A model generated the notes under the pieces. That model worked only from the letters and a program-made list of their open reading frames with translations. It had not been told where the DNA came from and ran no database searches. Positions 34,875-43,418 of a stretch of 64,000 nucleotides of DNA are shown here, in pieces. The DNA is taken from contig CABIXF010000013.1 in the NCBI GenBank assembly GCA_902362595.1, positions 25,603-89,602 of the forward strand, in the 5' to 3' direction. The number at the start of each line of letters is the position of its first letter. The first letter of the stretch is position 1. This DNA is from Bacteroidaceae bacterium (GTDB lineage: Bacteria; Bacteroidota; Bacteroidia; Bacteroidales; Bacteroidaceae). The position numbers were made by a program, and so were the translations under genes.

Positions 34875-35500
34875 ATGGAAATAAATGAAGCCTTGATAAA
34901 GAAAGCGGCAGAGCATGTAATGCTTAACTCATGCTCTGTCAGTTCAAGCGGTTTGTTTAATGGTAAAGCAGGTATGTCCTTGGCATTGTTTGAGGTAGCC
35001 CGATTTCTGGAAGATGAGTATATCGAAGATCAGGCATTACAGACATTACAGGAATCACTGCTCACAAAGACAAATGATCCGGGTTTTGAAAATGGTCTTT
35101 CCGGTATAGGTTATGTCCTGCTTTATCTCACCAAAAACAAACTGGTGGAGGCCGATTTTGATGAATTGTTTGGAGATAAATTGCAGTTTATCTATGAACA
35201 TGCCGATAAATTATGTGATGATTTCATCACCAATGGAGTATTGCCGATGTGTGATATGAGAATGATTTATTTTCTTGATATTTATCATAAATGCGTAGAT
35301 AGTAACAGATCGTCAGAACTGAAAGAAAAACTTCTGACAATAGGCTTATTCAAAGATGTAGTGATTTAATCTCACGTTATGAAAGTGGAATTAGGACATA
35401 TGAAGGTTATGTGATTACTAAGCAGGCTTACGATGCTGCTAAATATATGAGACTTTATTTTACTATAGAACAGTTTATAACAGGTTTTATGCAAAAATAG
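34875..35500 (+). pseudogene. LanC-like (lanthionine cyclase family) gene, truncated and frameshifted
   Basis: The first frame (34875-35369, 164 aa) matches the N-terminal part of LanC-like proteins (GLFNGKAGMSLALFEVAR, then FENGLSGIGYVLLYL). It stops at 35367-35369. A second frame continues from about 35363 to 35500 with protein-like sequence (LISRYESGIRTYEGYV...MRLYFTIEQFITGFM). The C-terminal zinc ligands of LanC cyclases are absent, so it cannot be an active cyclase as read. It starts 18 bp after the TonB_C gene. No LanB/LanM enzyme or Cys-rich precursor is nearby. Confidence 0.6.
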
Positions 35501-35550
35501 ATTGTCATATAATATTGTAAATTAATATTAAATTAAAATTGTGAACTAAT

Positions 35551-36399
35551 ATGAAAGCTTTAAAAACTACATTGTGTGTACTATTTTTGTTTACAACGAC
35601 ATTAATGGCACAAACCCCTTTTACCGTAAAATCCAATGTAATCATTGATTTTAACATTTCTCATGATGGGAAAATGATGGTTTATAAACAATTGTCGTCC
35701 GATGCTACCTCTACTGTTTTCATTAAAGATTTAGAAACAGGAAGAGTCACTCCTATTTATAAGAACAGTCTTAAAGACTATAGTGAGTTTGACGCTTCCT
35801 CTGGAGTGGATTTTCTGTCAGACAATGTTATTGTTTTCGGTAAAGAAAAAAACATGGTTTCATTCAATCTTACAGATAGGAAATATAAGAATCTCTTCAG
35901 ATTGCCTGACGATGTCATTTTTTCTGTTAAAGCATCTGCTGATGGTAAAAGAGTATATTTCAGTTCGGATGAAACAATGTACTCTTCTCCAACTGAGCGT
36001 AGCTCTATTACAAAAACCAATGAAAAGAGAGGTATAATAATATCAATTGATATCGACCCTAAAGGGAATGCTTATTATACAATATGTAAAAAGGCCAGTA
36101 ATGATAAATGTCATATCTTATGTTATGATGGTCTGAATAAGGAAGAAGACATCACATATAAATTTGATAATATTGTGACCGACCCATATTTGATAGAAAG
36201 TACTCCTGATAAAGATTGTTTTATTGTTGCTGGAAAGAATGGAGTATTTAAGGTTGATTTAACCAATACCAAGTCAGTAAAATTAATCACCAATGAGGGA
36301 GAGAATCGTTTAAACAAAATGCGTTTATCACCGGATGGTAAGACTCTTTATTATCAAACAATAAAAGATAAGAATAAAATTATTACCTTAAGTCTATGA
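35551..36399 (+). CDS. Secreted beta-propeller-like protein
   Basis: 282 aa with a signal peptide (LKTTLCVLFLFTTTLMAQ). It contains TolB/WD40-like repeats with SxDGKxxxY signatures (ISHDGKMMVYKQ near 32, SADGKRVYFSS near 130, SPDGKTLYYQT near 262). The role is unknown; such propellers usually bind proteins. It lies within the TonB_C cluster on the same strand. Confidence 0.68.
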   Translation: MKALKTTLCVLFLFTTTLMAQTPFTVKSNVIIDFNISHDGKMMVYKQLSSDATSTVFIKDLETGRVTPIYKNSLKDYSEFDASSGVDFLSDNVIVFGKEKNMVSFNLTDRKYKNLFRLPDDVIFSVKASADGKRVYFSSDETMYSSPTERSSITKTNEKRGIIISIDIDPKGNAYYTICKKASNDKCHILCYDGLNKEEDITYKFDNIVTDPYLIESTPDKDCFIVAGKNGVFKVDLTNTKSVKLITNEGENRLNKMRLSPDGKTLYYQTIKDKNKIITLSL

Positions 36400-36540
36400 T
36401 TCCCTAATAAGGAGTTATGCATTTTACTCTTTTATAATAGCTTGTAATAAAAAAGAAACTTAACAAAAGAACAGCAAACTGTAAAGTGAGCGAAATAAGA
36501 AATAGATGTAAATTATAAACCTTAAATGACTATGTAGTTT

Positions 36541-37491
36541 ATGAAAAAACAACTTTTAATTACTGCTCTTTTCTTCTCATTTATTTCGGTTTCGGCCCAA
36601 CAGAAGAAATATTCCCAGGAAGCAATTGACCTGAATGATAGAGCCACGGAAATCATGTTACGGAATCTTTCAAATAAAGATTCAATAGCGGAGGTGTTGA
36701 ACTTGTTAGATAAAGCCATCGCTTTGGATCAATCTTATATTACAGCTTATGGAAATAAAGTAAATTTATTATTGTCTGAAGAAGAATATGATCAAGCTAT
36801 AAAGACCCTTGACGAGGCGATAAAATACAATCCGGAACAACATGGATTCTATCTTTTGAAAGCTAAAGCACTGGAAGAACAAGGACAGTCGGAAGAAGCT
36901 CTGGCTTTTTATAAAAAAGCATTGGAAACGTGTGAAATTCAGATGAAAAAGAATCCTGCCGTTGGTTCTTTTCTCGACAGTTATTTCCTGAAATATTGTA
37001 TTTATGGAATAGACACACCGGCCAGTGAGGTTATATCCGCTATACCGACTTCATTCACAGATGAACAAAGGAAGTCAATCACAGTATTCCTTGATGCGGT
37101 TGGTTCCTTCAAAAAATATAAGGATGTATTTATAAAGAACGGTAGTCGGCCATTGAACCAGAAAAAACCTTCTATGCCGCAAAAGCGGGAGGATGGAGTT
37201 TACTACGTGGTTGACGAACTGGCAGAATATCCGGGAGGACACGATGCAATGATTGAGTTCGTCAGTAGAAATTTCAGAAAACCAGCCAATAGCAAACCGG
37301 GTACTGTTTTGGTGAACTTCGTCGTGGAAGCCGATGGTACTATACGTGATGCCGAAATAATGAAAAGTTTGGGCAAGGATATCGATGACGAGGCATTGCG
37401 AGTGGTAAACATGATGCCAAAATGGAAGCCGGCAAAAGTTGGTGGAAGGGTCGTAGCCATGGTATATAACATTCCTTTTATTGTAAAATAA
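36541..37491 (+). CDS. Secreted TPR protein with C-terminal TonB domain (B)
   Basis: 316 aa. Signal peptide ending near SVSAQ (residue 20), two to three TPRs at about 40-145 (AIALDQSYITAYGNKVNLLLS; YDQAIKTLDEAIKYNPEQ), then a TonB C-terminal domain at about 220-316 (EYPGGHDAMIEFVSRNF; VNFVVEADGTIRDAEI; DDEALRVVNMMPKWKPA). As in protein A, there is no membrane anchor or proline-rich spacer. The TonB domain closely follows the usual Bacteroidales pattern. The TPR half is mirrored by the downstream gene at 37766. Confidence 0.75.
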   Translation: MKKQLLITALFFSFISVSAQQKKYSQEAIDLNDRATEIMLRNLSNKDSIAEVLNLLDKAIALDQSYITAYGNKVNLLLSEEEYDQAIKTLDEAIKYNPEQHGFYLLKAKALEEQGQSEEALAFYKKALETCEIQMKKNPAVGSFLDSYFLKYCIYGIDTPASEVISAIPTSFTDEQRKSITVFLDAVGSFKKYKDVFIKNGSRPLNQKKPSMPQKREDGVYYVVDELAEYPGGHDAMIEFVSRNFRKPANSKPGTVLVNFVVEADGTIRDAEIMKSLGKDIDDEALRVVNMMPKWKPAKVGGRVVAMVYNIPFIVK

Positions 37492-37590
37492 TTTGTAGTA
37501 AATAACCGGTATTATAGGTGACAATTTGGAACCGGCGGTCTGATGGGATTGATACTAACACTGGGATTCTGCATATTTATAGTTTAAGAT

Positions 37591-37749
37591 ATGAATATTA
37601 CAAATATTAAATTATGGTTTGAAATGGCGAAAAAAGACGCTGTTTCTTATAGAAGATCAACCTTTGTTTCAAAGTTAGGGAGAAAAATAGAAAAAGATTC
37701 TTATTATGGAAAAAATAATAGTGTCATAGCAGAAGTTATAAAAAGATAA
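37591..37749 (+). CDS. Possible small protein of 52 aa
   Basis: ATG-started frame MNITNIKLWFEMAKKDAV... to ...NSVIAEVIKR, basic and without Cys. It lies between two TPR genes on the same strand; its stop at 37747-37749 is 16 nt before the next ATG. No family recognised. It may be a small cluster member or a remnant. Confidence 0.3.
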   Translation: MNITNIKLWFEMAKKDAVSYRRSTFVSKLGRKIEKDSYYGKNNSVIAEVIKR

Positions 37750-37765
37750 ATTGATAAAAAGAAAT

Positions 37766-38419
37766 ATGAAAAATATATTGATTTCATTTTGCTTTATAAT
37801 GTTTTCTATTGGAATACATGGGCAAAACTTTAGTTCGGACGACCTATCGCTACTGAAGAAAACTCCTGAAGTATCTTCATTGTACAATTCTGCATTACAT
37901 TACGTGCTTCTTTATGAGAACGATGTGGATTCCTTGACAAAAGCTCTCACTTATATTGACAGAGCAATAGTCATTAATCCGAATATATCATACTCTTATT
38001 TATGGAAAGGTGAGATATTGTTTCGTATAGGGAAAAAAGAAGAATCATTGAACTTGTTTTCTTCATTATGCGAAAAAGAATCCTGCACTTACCACACGTT
38101 ATTTTTGACAGGTATGCTGTATGAAAAGACAGGTTTCCCTCAAAAAGCCCTTGAATATTATGACCGCGCATTGGATAAGAACGCAAAATTATTGAAATCA
38201 GCTGCATGCAACTTGAAAGATTTCATGTCTAATCTTGTCATACGTTATTTCATAGATGGTAAGATGATGGATATGGATGAAGTAAAATCTTTATTACCAG
38301 ACCACTTGAAAAGTACAAATGATAAAATAATACAAACAGAAGTGGATAATTTATATAAAAATTTCGATAAGGATAATTATATAAATAACCTGTGGAATCA
38401 TAATATTATGGAATATTAA
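37766..38419 (+). CDS. Secreted TPR protein lacking the TonB domain (C)
   Basis: About 217 aa. Signal peptide (MKNILISFCFIMFSIGIHGQ), then TPRs (DRAIVINPNISYSYLWKGEILFRIG; ALEYYDRALDKNAK). It has the same order and spacing as the TPR half of the 36541 protein but ends before a TonB domain (IMEY), so it may be a truncated paralogue. The start ATG at 37766 is preferred to a TTG at 37751. Confidence 0.65.
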   Translation: MKNILISFCFIMFSIGIHGQNFSSDDLSLLKKTPEVSSLYNSALHYVLLYENDVDSLTKALTYIDRAIVINPNISYSYLWKGEILFRIGKKEESLNLFSSLCEKESCTYHTLFLTGMLYEKTGFPQKALEYYDRALDKNAKLLKSAACNLKDFMSNLVIRYFIDGKMMDMDEVKSLLPDHLKSTNDKIIQTEVDNLYKNFDKDNYINNLWNHNIMEY

Positions 38420-38452
38420 TGAGGAGGTAAAAAGCTAACCTAAAAAATAAGG

Positions 38453-38486
38453 ACAAAAATTTAGAGGTAAATTTTGTTTTTTTTTG
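38453..38486 (+). terminator. Terminator after the TPR cluster
   Basis: ACAAAAATTTA pairs with TAAATTTTGT around the loop GAGG, followed by a T-run. Confidence 0.65.
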
Positions 38487-38535
38487 TCTAAATATCAGTT
38501 TTTTAGCGTAAAAGCAAATTATAAGATGAAAGAGT

Positions 38536-38610
38536 CATTGTATATTCGGAAAGATTTCAAAGGCCAATTATATATGTAGGGATTGTGATAAAAGATTCCG
38601 TCATAAATGA
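38536..38610 (+). pseudogene. Possible transposase zinc-ribbon remnant
   Basis: One frame reads YICRDCDKRFRHK (C-x2-C followed by KRF) from about 38569 and ends at a TGA at 38608-38610. Another frame upstream reads SLYIRKDFKGQLY. The C-x2-C-x-KRF pattern is typical of the zinc ribbon near the N-terminus of IS1/IS1595-like transposases. Too short to be sure. Confidence 0.25.
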
Positions 38611-38611
38611 T

Positions 38612-38648
38612 AAAAGAGGTTGCTTCAACTGGGAATGCAACCTCTTTT
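38612..38648. terminator. Bidirectional terminator at the island's right edge
   Basis: AAAAGAGGTTGC pairs with GCAACCTCTTTT. Both flanking genes converge on it. Confidence 0.75.
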
Positions 38649-38654
38649 CATTTC

Positions 38655-39308
38655 TTATTCCGCATTCTTTTTCAACCATTCCTGTCGGCGGAGGTCAGGC
38701 AGGTGCTTTACCTTGAAATTCTCAAAGGTGGCATTGAAGCCGTTTCCGTCCGGGCTGGCCGCCATGAGACCTACCATGACAGGGACGTGGTCCTGCAACC
38801 AGGCGTTGCGCATCATGACATATTCCTTGTCGTCGAAGGAATAGAAGATTTCCACGGCATCCAACCGTCTGACAGCCTTGATCCATACGTAAGGTACCGG
38901 CTTGTCCAGTGTGATGACGCTCCAGTCGGAAGTCTTGTGGGTGACGACCGTGCTCAGGTTGAACTTGCCGTCCACAAACTCGATGCCTGTCTTGATGTAG
39001 TTTTCATGGTCAATGCGCAGCATCAGTCCGGCCTGGTCGAAACGGGTCTTGTAGTCGCCGGTCACTTTCACTTTGACTTCAAACTCTCCTCCGTAGGTAG
39101 TGTAATAGAAAGGAGCGTCGTCCACGGTAAAGCCATAGTGTGAAATCCGCCAGTAGTCACTCTGCGGGGTGACAAACATCGTGAGTGCCTGATTCTCAAT
39201 TTTCCACTGTTCGGGTTCGTTGAACCATTGCATTTTTTCCAGCGACTGGGCCATTCCGGCTTGAAGCGATGCGCCGAGGGCCATGCCTAAGATAAGTTGT
39301 TTTTTCAT
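38655..39308 (-). CDS. Secreted DUF1349 (concanavalin-like) protein
   Basis: 217 aa with a signal peptide (MKKQLILGMALGASLQAGMA). The body matches DUF1349: DYWRISHYGFTVDDAPFYY, FDQAGLMLRIDHENYIKTGIEF, and the C-terminal GFNATFENFKV. This jelly-roll fold is linked to carbohydrate binding; the enzymatic role is unproven. It is divergent from the LuxR gene at 39445. Confidence 0.83.
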   Translation of the reverse strand: MKKQLILGMALGASLQAGMAQSLEKMQWFNEPEQWKIENQALTMFVTPQSDYWRISHYGFTVDDAPFYYTTYGGEFEVKVKVTGDYKTRFDQAGLMLRIDHENYIKTGIEFVDGKFNLSTVVTHKTSDWSVITLDKPVPYVWIKAVRRLDAVEIFYSFDDKEYVMMRNAWLQDHVPVMVGLMAASPDGNGFNATFENFKVKHLPDLRRQEWLKKNAE

Positions 39309-39384
39309 ATTGGGTGAATTAATTTAGGTTCCTAAATTGATGAAAAGTTTTCCGTGTCATTCGTTAATAATCATTTTTCCTCGT

Positions 39385-39392
39385 TATCTTTG
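39385..39392 (+). promoter_or_regulatory. -7 promoter box for the LuxR-type regulator
   Basis: TATCTTTG matches TAnnTTTG, 52 nt before the ATG at 39445. Confidence 0.55.
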
Positions 39393-39444
39393 CAAATGTA
39401 GTGCGTGGGTAACGAATACACAATGATGATTAATAACCATTTTC

Positions 39445-40209
39445 ATGAACATAGTAGATGAATTGAACAGCCGTTTTTTGACGCAAGATTTGGTGTCGCA
39501 GCAGGACGGGCTGTCGGCGGCGGAACTGGAAAAATACAAGGCGATTGCATCCGGTTATGCGGAAATGGAAAATGCAGTGGCCGTGTTGAGTGACATGCAT
39601 GCCAATATCAGCTATGTGTATTATGGGCATTTTTCACAGACTTTGGGTTGGAAGCAGGTGCCCGGCACGGAAGACCGGATTGATTCCATCTGGGAAGAGG
39701 TTATCCTGAAGCAGATACATCCGGACGATTTGCACGAGAAATATTTGCAGGAGCTTCGTTTTTTCCATTTTGTGCGGCGTCAGCCAAAGATGAAGCGGGC
39801 CGATTTCTATCTGGCCAGCAAGCTGCGCATGAAGGACGGGGCGGGCAACTATCAGTTTGTGTTGCACCGGTTGTTTTATGTGTCTTCACCCGTGGCGAAT
39901 GGGCTGTGGCTGGCTTTATGCGTGTATACACCTTGGTTCCCGATGTTTGCAGGAAAGAGTGTGGTGGTGAATTCGGTGACGGGTGAGGAGATGGAACTTG
40001 GACGGAGGGACGACTCACAGATACTGTCTTACCGGGAGACACAGATTCTCCGGCTTATTGCCAAGGGCATGATGAGTAAGGATATTGCCATTCTGCTTTC
40101 CATCAGTATCCACACGGTGAGTCGGCATCGGCAGGAAATCCTGCGGAAACTTCAGGTGAAGAGTTCCATAGAGGCCTGTCGGGTGGCGAAGGAGCTGGGA
40201 ATCATGTAA
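39445..40209 (+). CDS. LuxR-type transcriptional regulator
   Basis: 254 aa. A PAS-like sensory N-terminal part (about 55-170, for example YYGHFSQTLGWKQVPGTEDR) is followed by a C-terminal LuxR helix-turn-helix at about 195-250 (LSYRETQILRLIAKGMMSKDIAILLSISIHTVSRHRQEILRKL). It is soluble, with no membrane helix. It is transcribed away from the DUF1349 gene and may regulate it; that is an inference. Confidence 0.85.
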   Translation: MNIVDELNSRFLTQDLVSQQDGLSAAELEKYKAIASGYAEMENAVAVLSDMHANISYVYYGHFSQTLGWKQVPGTEDRIDSIWEEVILKQIHPDDLHEKYLQELRFFHFVRRQPKMKRADFYLASKLRMKDGAGNYQFVLHRLFYVSSPVANGLWLALCVYTPWFPMFAGKSVVVNSVTGEEMELGRRDDSQILSYRETQILRLIAKGMMSKDIAILLSISIHTVSRHRQEILRKLQVKSSIEACRVAKELGIM

Positions 40210-40244
40210 AGTGCTTGTGGTTTATATCAGACAATGTACAGCTT

Positions 40245-40306
40245 TTCGGTGAATAAGTGTTCTATTCTCCGAAAATATTCGGTAAATAGATGCTTTATTC
40301 CCCGAA
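40245..40306 (+). promoter_or_regulatory. Tandem palindromic operator-like element upstream of fic
   Basis: Two 29-bp imperfect inverted repeats, each beginning TTCGG and ending CCGAA (40245-40273 and 40278-40306), repeat at a 33-bp period (about three helical turns). A TATCTTTA -7-like box follows at 40313-40320, and the fic ATG is at 40339. The position suggests an operator at or upstream of the -33 region. Confidence 0.6.
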
Positions 40307-40338
40307 AAATTATTATCTTTATTGCTAAAAGTGGCTAT

Positions 40339-41448
40339 ATGTATTTACATGAAAGAGAAAACTGGTGGCAGTTTACCTATGATAGCAGTAGAGTGCTTAA
40401 GCTTTTAGGGCGAATCAGGGCGAAACAAGGTATGGTGTTAGGTAGTCTTTCTGCTCTTGGATTTGAATTTCAGGATGAGGCTATGCTTTCTACCATGTCT
40501 GTCGAATTGGTCCGTTCTTCGGAAATTGAGGGTGAAATGTTGAATTTGCAGGAAGTGCGTTCTTCTATTGCCCGTCGTTTGGGGATTGAAACAGCTGGTC
40601 TTGTTCCGGCTTCCCGATATGTAGAAGGAATAGTGGAGATGCTATTGGATGCTACGCAAAATTATAAAAAGCCCTTATCTGACGACCGTCTTTTTGGATG
40701 GCATAATGTGTTGTTCCCCTCTGGAATAAGTGGATTGTACAGAATTGAAGTTGGGAAGTATCGCACAGGTGAAATGCAGGTGGTTTCGGGAGCAATGGGT
40801 CATGAAAAGGTTCATTATCAGGCTCCCTCGCCAGAAAGGGTGCCCGAAGAAATGAAACGCTTTATTCAGTGGGTTAATACTGAAGAAGATATAGATGAAG
40901 TAATAAAGGCGGCAATTGTTCATTTATGGTTTGTGTCTATACATCCTTTTGATGACGGTAATGGACGAATTACCAGGGCCTTGACTGATATGATGCTGGC
41001 ACGTTCAGAGAATACAGGTAAACGGTTTTATAGCATGTCGGCCGAAATCAAGTTAATGCAAAAAGAGTATTATGAAATATTGGAAAGAACTCAGAAAGGA
41101 GATGGAGACATTACGGAATGGCTTCTCTGGTTCTTGAAGTGTCTTGACAAGGCATTGGATTCGACACGAGAAACATTGGCTGTTGTGTTGGAAAAAGCCA
41201 GGTTTTGGGAGTATTTTAGGGATATAGAATTCAATGTGCGGCAACGTAAACTGATTAACATGCTATTTGATGGTTTCTTGGGCAAACTTACTTCTAGTAA
41301 ATGGGCTAAAATTGCTAAATGTTCGCCGGATACGGCTTTAAATGATATAAACGATTTGATTGCAAAAGGTGTGTTGGTAAAGAATAGTGAGGGAGGTAGA
41401 AGTACAAATTATTCTTTAGCAGGGCTACATTGTATGGATGAAATATAA
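40339..41448 (+). CDS. Fic-domain AMPylase with N-terminal inhibitory helix and C-terminal wHTH
   Basis: 369 aa. The Fic core motif HPFDDGNGRITR starts near residue 202 (catalytic His). The inhibitory motif SxxxEG (SSEIEG, near 60-65) is N-terminal, so this is a class II self-inhibited Fic protein. The C-terminal part (ASSKWAKIAKCSPDTALNDIND-like: TSSKWAKIAKCSPDTALND) looks like a winged helix. Fic enzymes transfer AMP from ATP to target proteins. The ATG at 40339 is chosen over 40234 because the upstream segment carries the operator-like repeats and a promoter box. A solitary gene with no separate antitoxin. Confidence 0.87.
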   Translation: MYLHERENWWQFTYDSSRVLKLLGRIRAKQGMVLGSLSALGFEFQDEAMLSTMSVELVRSSEIEGEMLNLQEVRSSIARRLGIETAGLVPASRYVEGIVEMLLDATQNYKKPLSDDRLFGWHNVLFPSGISGLYRIEVGKYRTGEMQVVSGAMGHEKVHYQAPSPERVPEEMKRFIQWVNTEEDIDEVIKAAIVHLWFVSIHPFDDGNGRITRALTDMMLARSENTGKRFYSMSAEIKLMQKEYYEILERTQKGDGDITEWLLWFLKCLDKALDSTRETLAVVLEKARFWEYFRDIEFNVRQRKLINMLFDGFLGKLTSSKWAKIAKCSPDTALNDINDLIAKGVLVKNSEGGRSTNYSLAGLHCMDEI

Positions 41449-41497
41449 GAATGATAAGAAAGCATGATTGAATGATGCAAGGAACGGAGTAAATTCG

Positions 41498-41505
41498 TAA
41501 ATTTG
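41498..41505 (+). promoter_or_regulatory. -7 promoter box for the DUF4091 hydrolase
   Basis: TAAATTTG matches TAnnTTTG and is 56 nt before the ATG at 41562. Confidence 0.45.
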
Positions 41506-41561
41506 ATATCCGAAATTTGCGGCAAGATGTTCAAGTTAACACTAAACCTAAATAATAAGAA

Positions 41562-43340
41562 ATGAAAAAAATGCTGATTCTATCGGCGCTGCTTGCATGC
41601 GGGCCGGCCTGCTTTTCACAGCAGGCAGAAAAATTTCCATTGGGAGATTACGAAGAACTGACGGACACGAAACCTCACGACGGGGTGGAAGTGTGGAACA
41701 AGATGACGGCTCCGGTCCGTTTCTGCTGGGGAACGACGGATGTGCGTTATAAGAAACTGGATGTGCCGGATGTGAAGGCGACCGGTACGCTCCGCCTGAA
41801 GGCCTGGAAAGGAGAACGGGTGAATGCACAGGCGGTGTTGTGGACGCAGAAAGACCTGGAAGGGGCGGAAATGACCGTCAGTGAGTTGAAAAACGGGAAC
41901 TCGGTGATTCCGGCTTCGGCAGTGCGGACCCATTTCGTGCGTTACGTGATGACCGATGAACTGAACAAGGACGGAAGCGGAGGATGCGGTGCGCGTGAAA
42001 ATAAGGCGGAGTGGGATTCTTTGATGGTGGCCGATGTGCTCGATATCGTACGGGTGCGGGAAGTGAAGGCGCGCACCACGCAGCCGGTGTGGCTGAACGT
42101 GTGGGTACCGGCGGAGGCAAAGCCGGGAAAATACAAAGGCACGCTGACCGTTTCTGGGAAGAATTTCGAGGCGATGAAACTGCCGTTTGAGATTGAGGTG
42201 GTGAACCGTACGTTACCGGAACCGCAGAAATGGGCTTTCCATCTGGATTTGTGGCAGAACCCGTATTCCGTGGCGCGTTATTATCAGGTGCCGTTGTGGA
42301 GCAAGGCGCATTTTGATGCCATGCGTCCCCTCATGAAGATGCTGGCCAATGCGGGGCAGCGGGCCATTACTGCCAGCATCATGCACAAACCATGGGCCGG
42401 ACAGACGGAGGATGCGTATGACAGCATGATTTTCCGGATGAAGAAGCTGGACGGCACGTGGGTGTACGATTATACGGTGTTCGACAAGTGGGTAGAATTT
42501 ATGATGAACGAGGTCGGCATCAAGGACTTGATCAGTTGCTACACGATGATTCCGTGGGCGTTGAGCTTCGACTATTTTGACCAGGCGACGAATCGGGTAC
42601 AGTTTATCAAGGCGGCGCCGGGGGATGAGGCTTACGCGGAATACTGGGGTACGTTTCTGAAAGATTTCTCCCGTCACTTGCGTGAGAAAGGATGGTTTGA
42701 AAAAACGGCCATCTCCATGGATGAGCGTCCGATGGAGGCCATGCAGGAGGCCATCAAGGTGATTAAGGCGGCCGATCCGGAGTTCAAGATTACACTGGCT
42801 GGAAATTACCATGAAGAGATTCAGGGGGATTTGTATTACCTCAGCATTCCTTACGGGAATCAGTTCCCGGTGGATGTGAAGGCGGAGCGTGAACGCAAGG
42901 GACAGATTAGTACGGTGTACACGTGCTGTACGGAAGCGTTCCCGAATACCTTTACTTTCTCGGCACCGGCGGAAGCCGCATGGACGGCGTTGCATGCTGT
43001 GGCAGGTGGATATGACGGTTATCTGCGTTGGGCGGTGAACAGCTGGCCGATAGACCCGTTGCGTGACTCTCGTTTCCGCACGTGGGCGGCTGGGGATACT
43101 TACAGCATCTATCCGGGTCCGCGCAGCAGTATCCGTTTTGAACGGCTGGTAGAAGGTTTGCAGGATTGCGAGAAGATTTATGTGCTTCGCGAAGAACTGG
43201 AAGCAAAAGGAGCTACTGGAAAGTTGAAGAAACTGAATGCCAAACTGTCGGAATTTACGCCGGAAGGCTGGATTAAGGTGAATAAGAAATCACCTGCATT
43301 GATGGTGAAGGAAATGAATGCGTTGCTCAATGAAATGTAA
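41562..43340 (+). CDS. Secreted DUF4091/GH123-like glycoside hydrolase
   Basis: 592 aa with a signal peptide (MLILSALLACGPACFSQ). An N-terminal beta-sandwich is followed by a catalytic barrel whose AISMDERPME segment places adjacent acidic residues at D387-E388, as expected for GH123-type substrate-assisted catalysis. A DUF4091 C-terminal region follows (GYLRWAVNSWPIDPLRDSRF). GH123 members are beta-N-acetylgalactosaminidases; substrate here is inferred from the family only. No SusCD pair is nearby. Convergent with the OmpH gene. Confidence 0.78.
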   Translation: MKKMLILSALLACGPACFSQQAEKFPLGDYEELTDTKPHDGVEVWNKMTAPVRFCWGTTDVRYKKLDVPDVKATGTLRLKAWKGERVNAQAVLWTQKDLEGAEMTVSELKNGNSVIPASAVRTHFVRYVMTDELNKDGSGGCGARENKAEWDSLMVADVLDIVRVREVKARTTQPVWLNVWVPAEAKPGKYKGTLTVSGKNFEAMKLPFEIEVVNRTLPEPQKWAFHLDLWQNPYSVARYYQVPLWSKAHFDAMRPLMKMLANAGQRAITASIMHKPWAGQTEDAYDSMIFRMKKLDGTWVYDYTVFDKWVEFMMNEVGIKDLISCYTMIPWALSFDYFDQATNRVQFIKAAPGDEAYAEYWGTFLKDFSRHLREKGWFEKTAISMDERPMEAMQEAIKVIKAADPEFKITLAGNYHEEIQGDLYYLSIPYGNQFPVDVKAERERKGQISTVYTCCTEAFPNTFTFSAPAEAAWTALHAVAGGYDGYLRWAVNSWPIDPLRDSRFRTWAAGDTYSIYPGPRSSIRFERLVEGLQDCEKIYVLREELEAKGATGKLKKLNAKLSEFTPEGWIKVNKKSPALMVKEMNALLNEM

Positions 43341-43362
43341 CAGTGGGCAAAAGAGTGGAAAT

Positions 43363-43395
43363 AAAAAAGTCCGGTCGCAAAGGCCGGACTTTTTT
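43363..43395. terminator. Bidirectional terminator between hydrolase and ompH-like gene
   Basis: AAAAAAGTCCGG pairs perfectly with CCGGACTTTTTT. Confidence 0.88.
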
Positions 43396-43418
43396 GTTAT
43401 GATAAAATTGTAAGAAAA

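Noticed and set aside
33885..38419. A working lanthipeptide biosynthesis cluster
   Set aside because: There is only a broken LanC-like gene; no LanB, LanM or Cys/Ser/Thr-rich precursor was found, and the 52-aa peptide at 37591 has no Cys.
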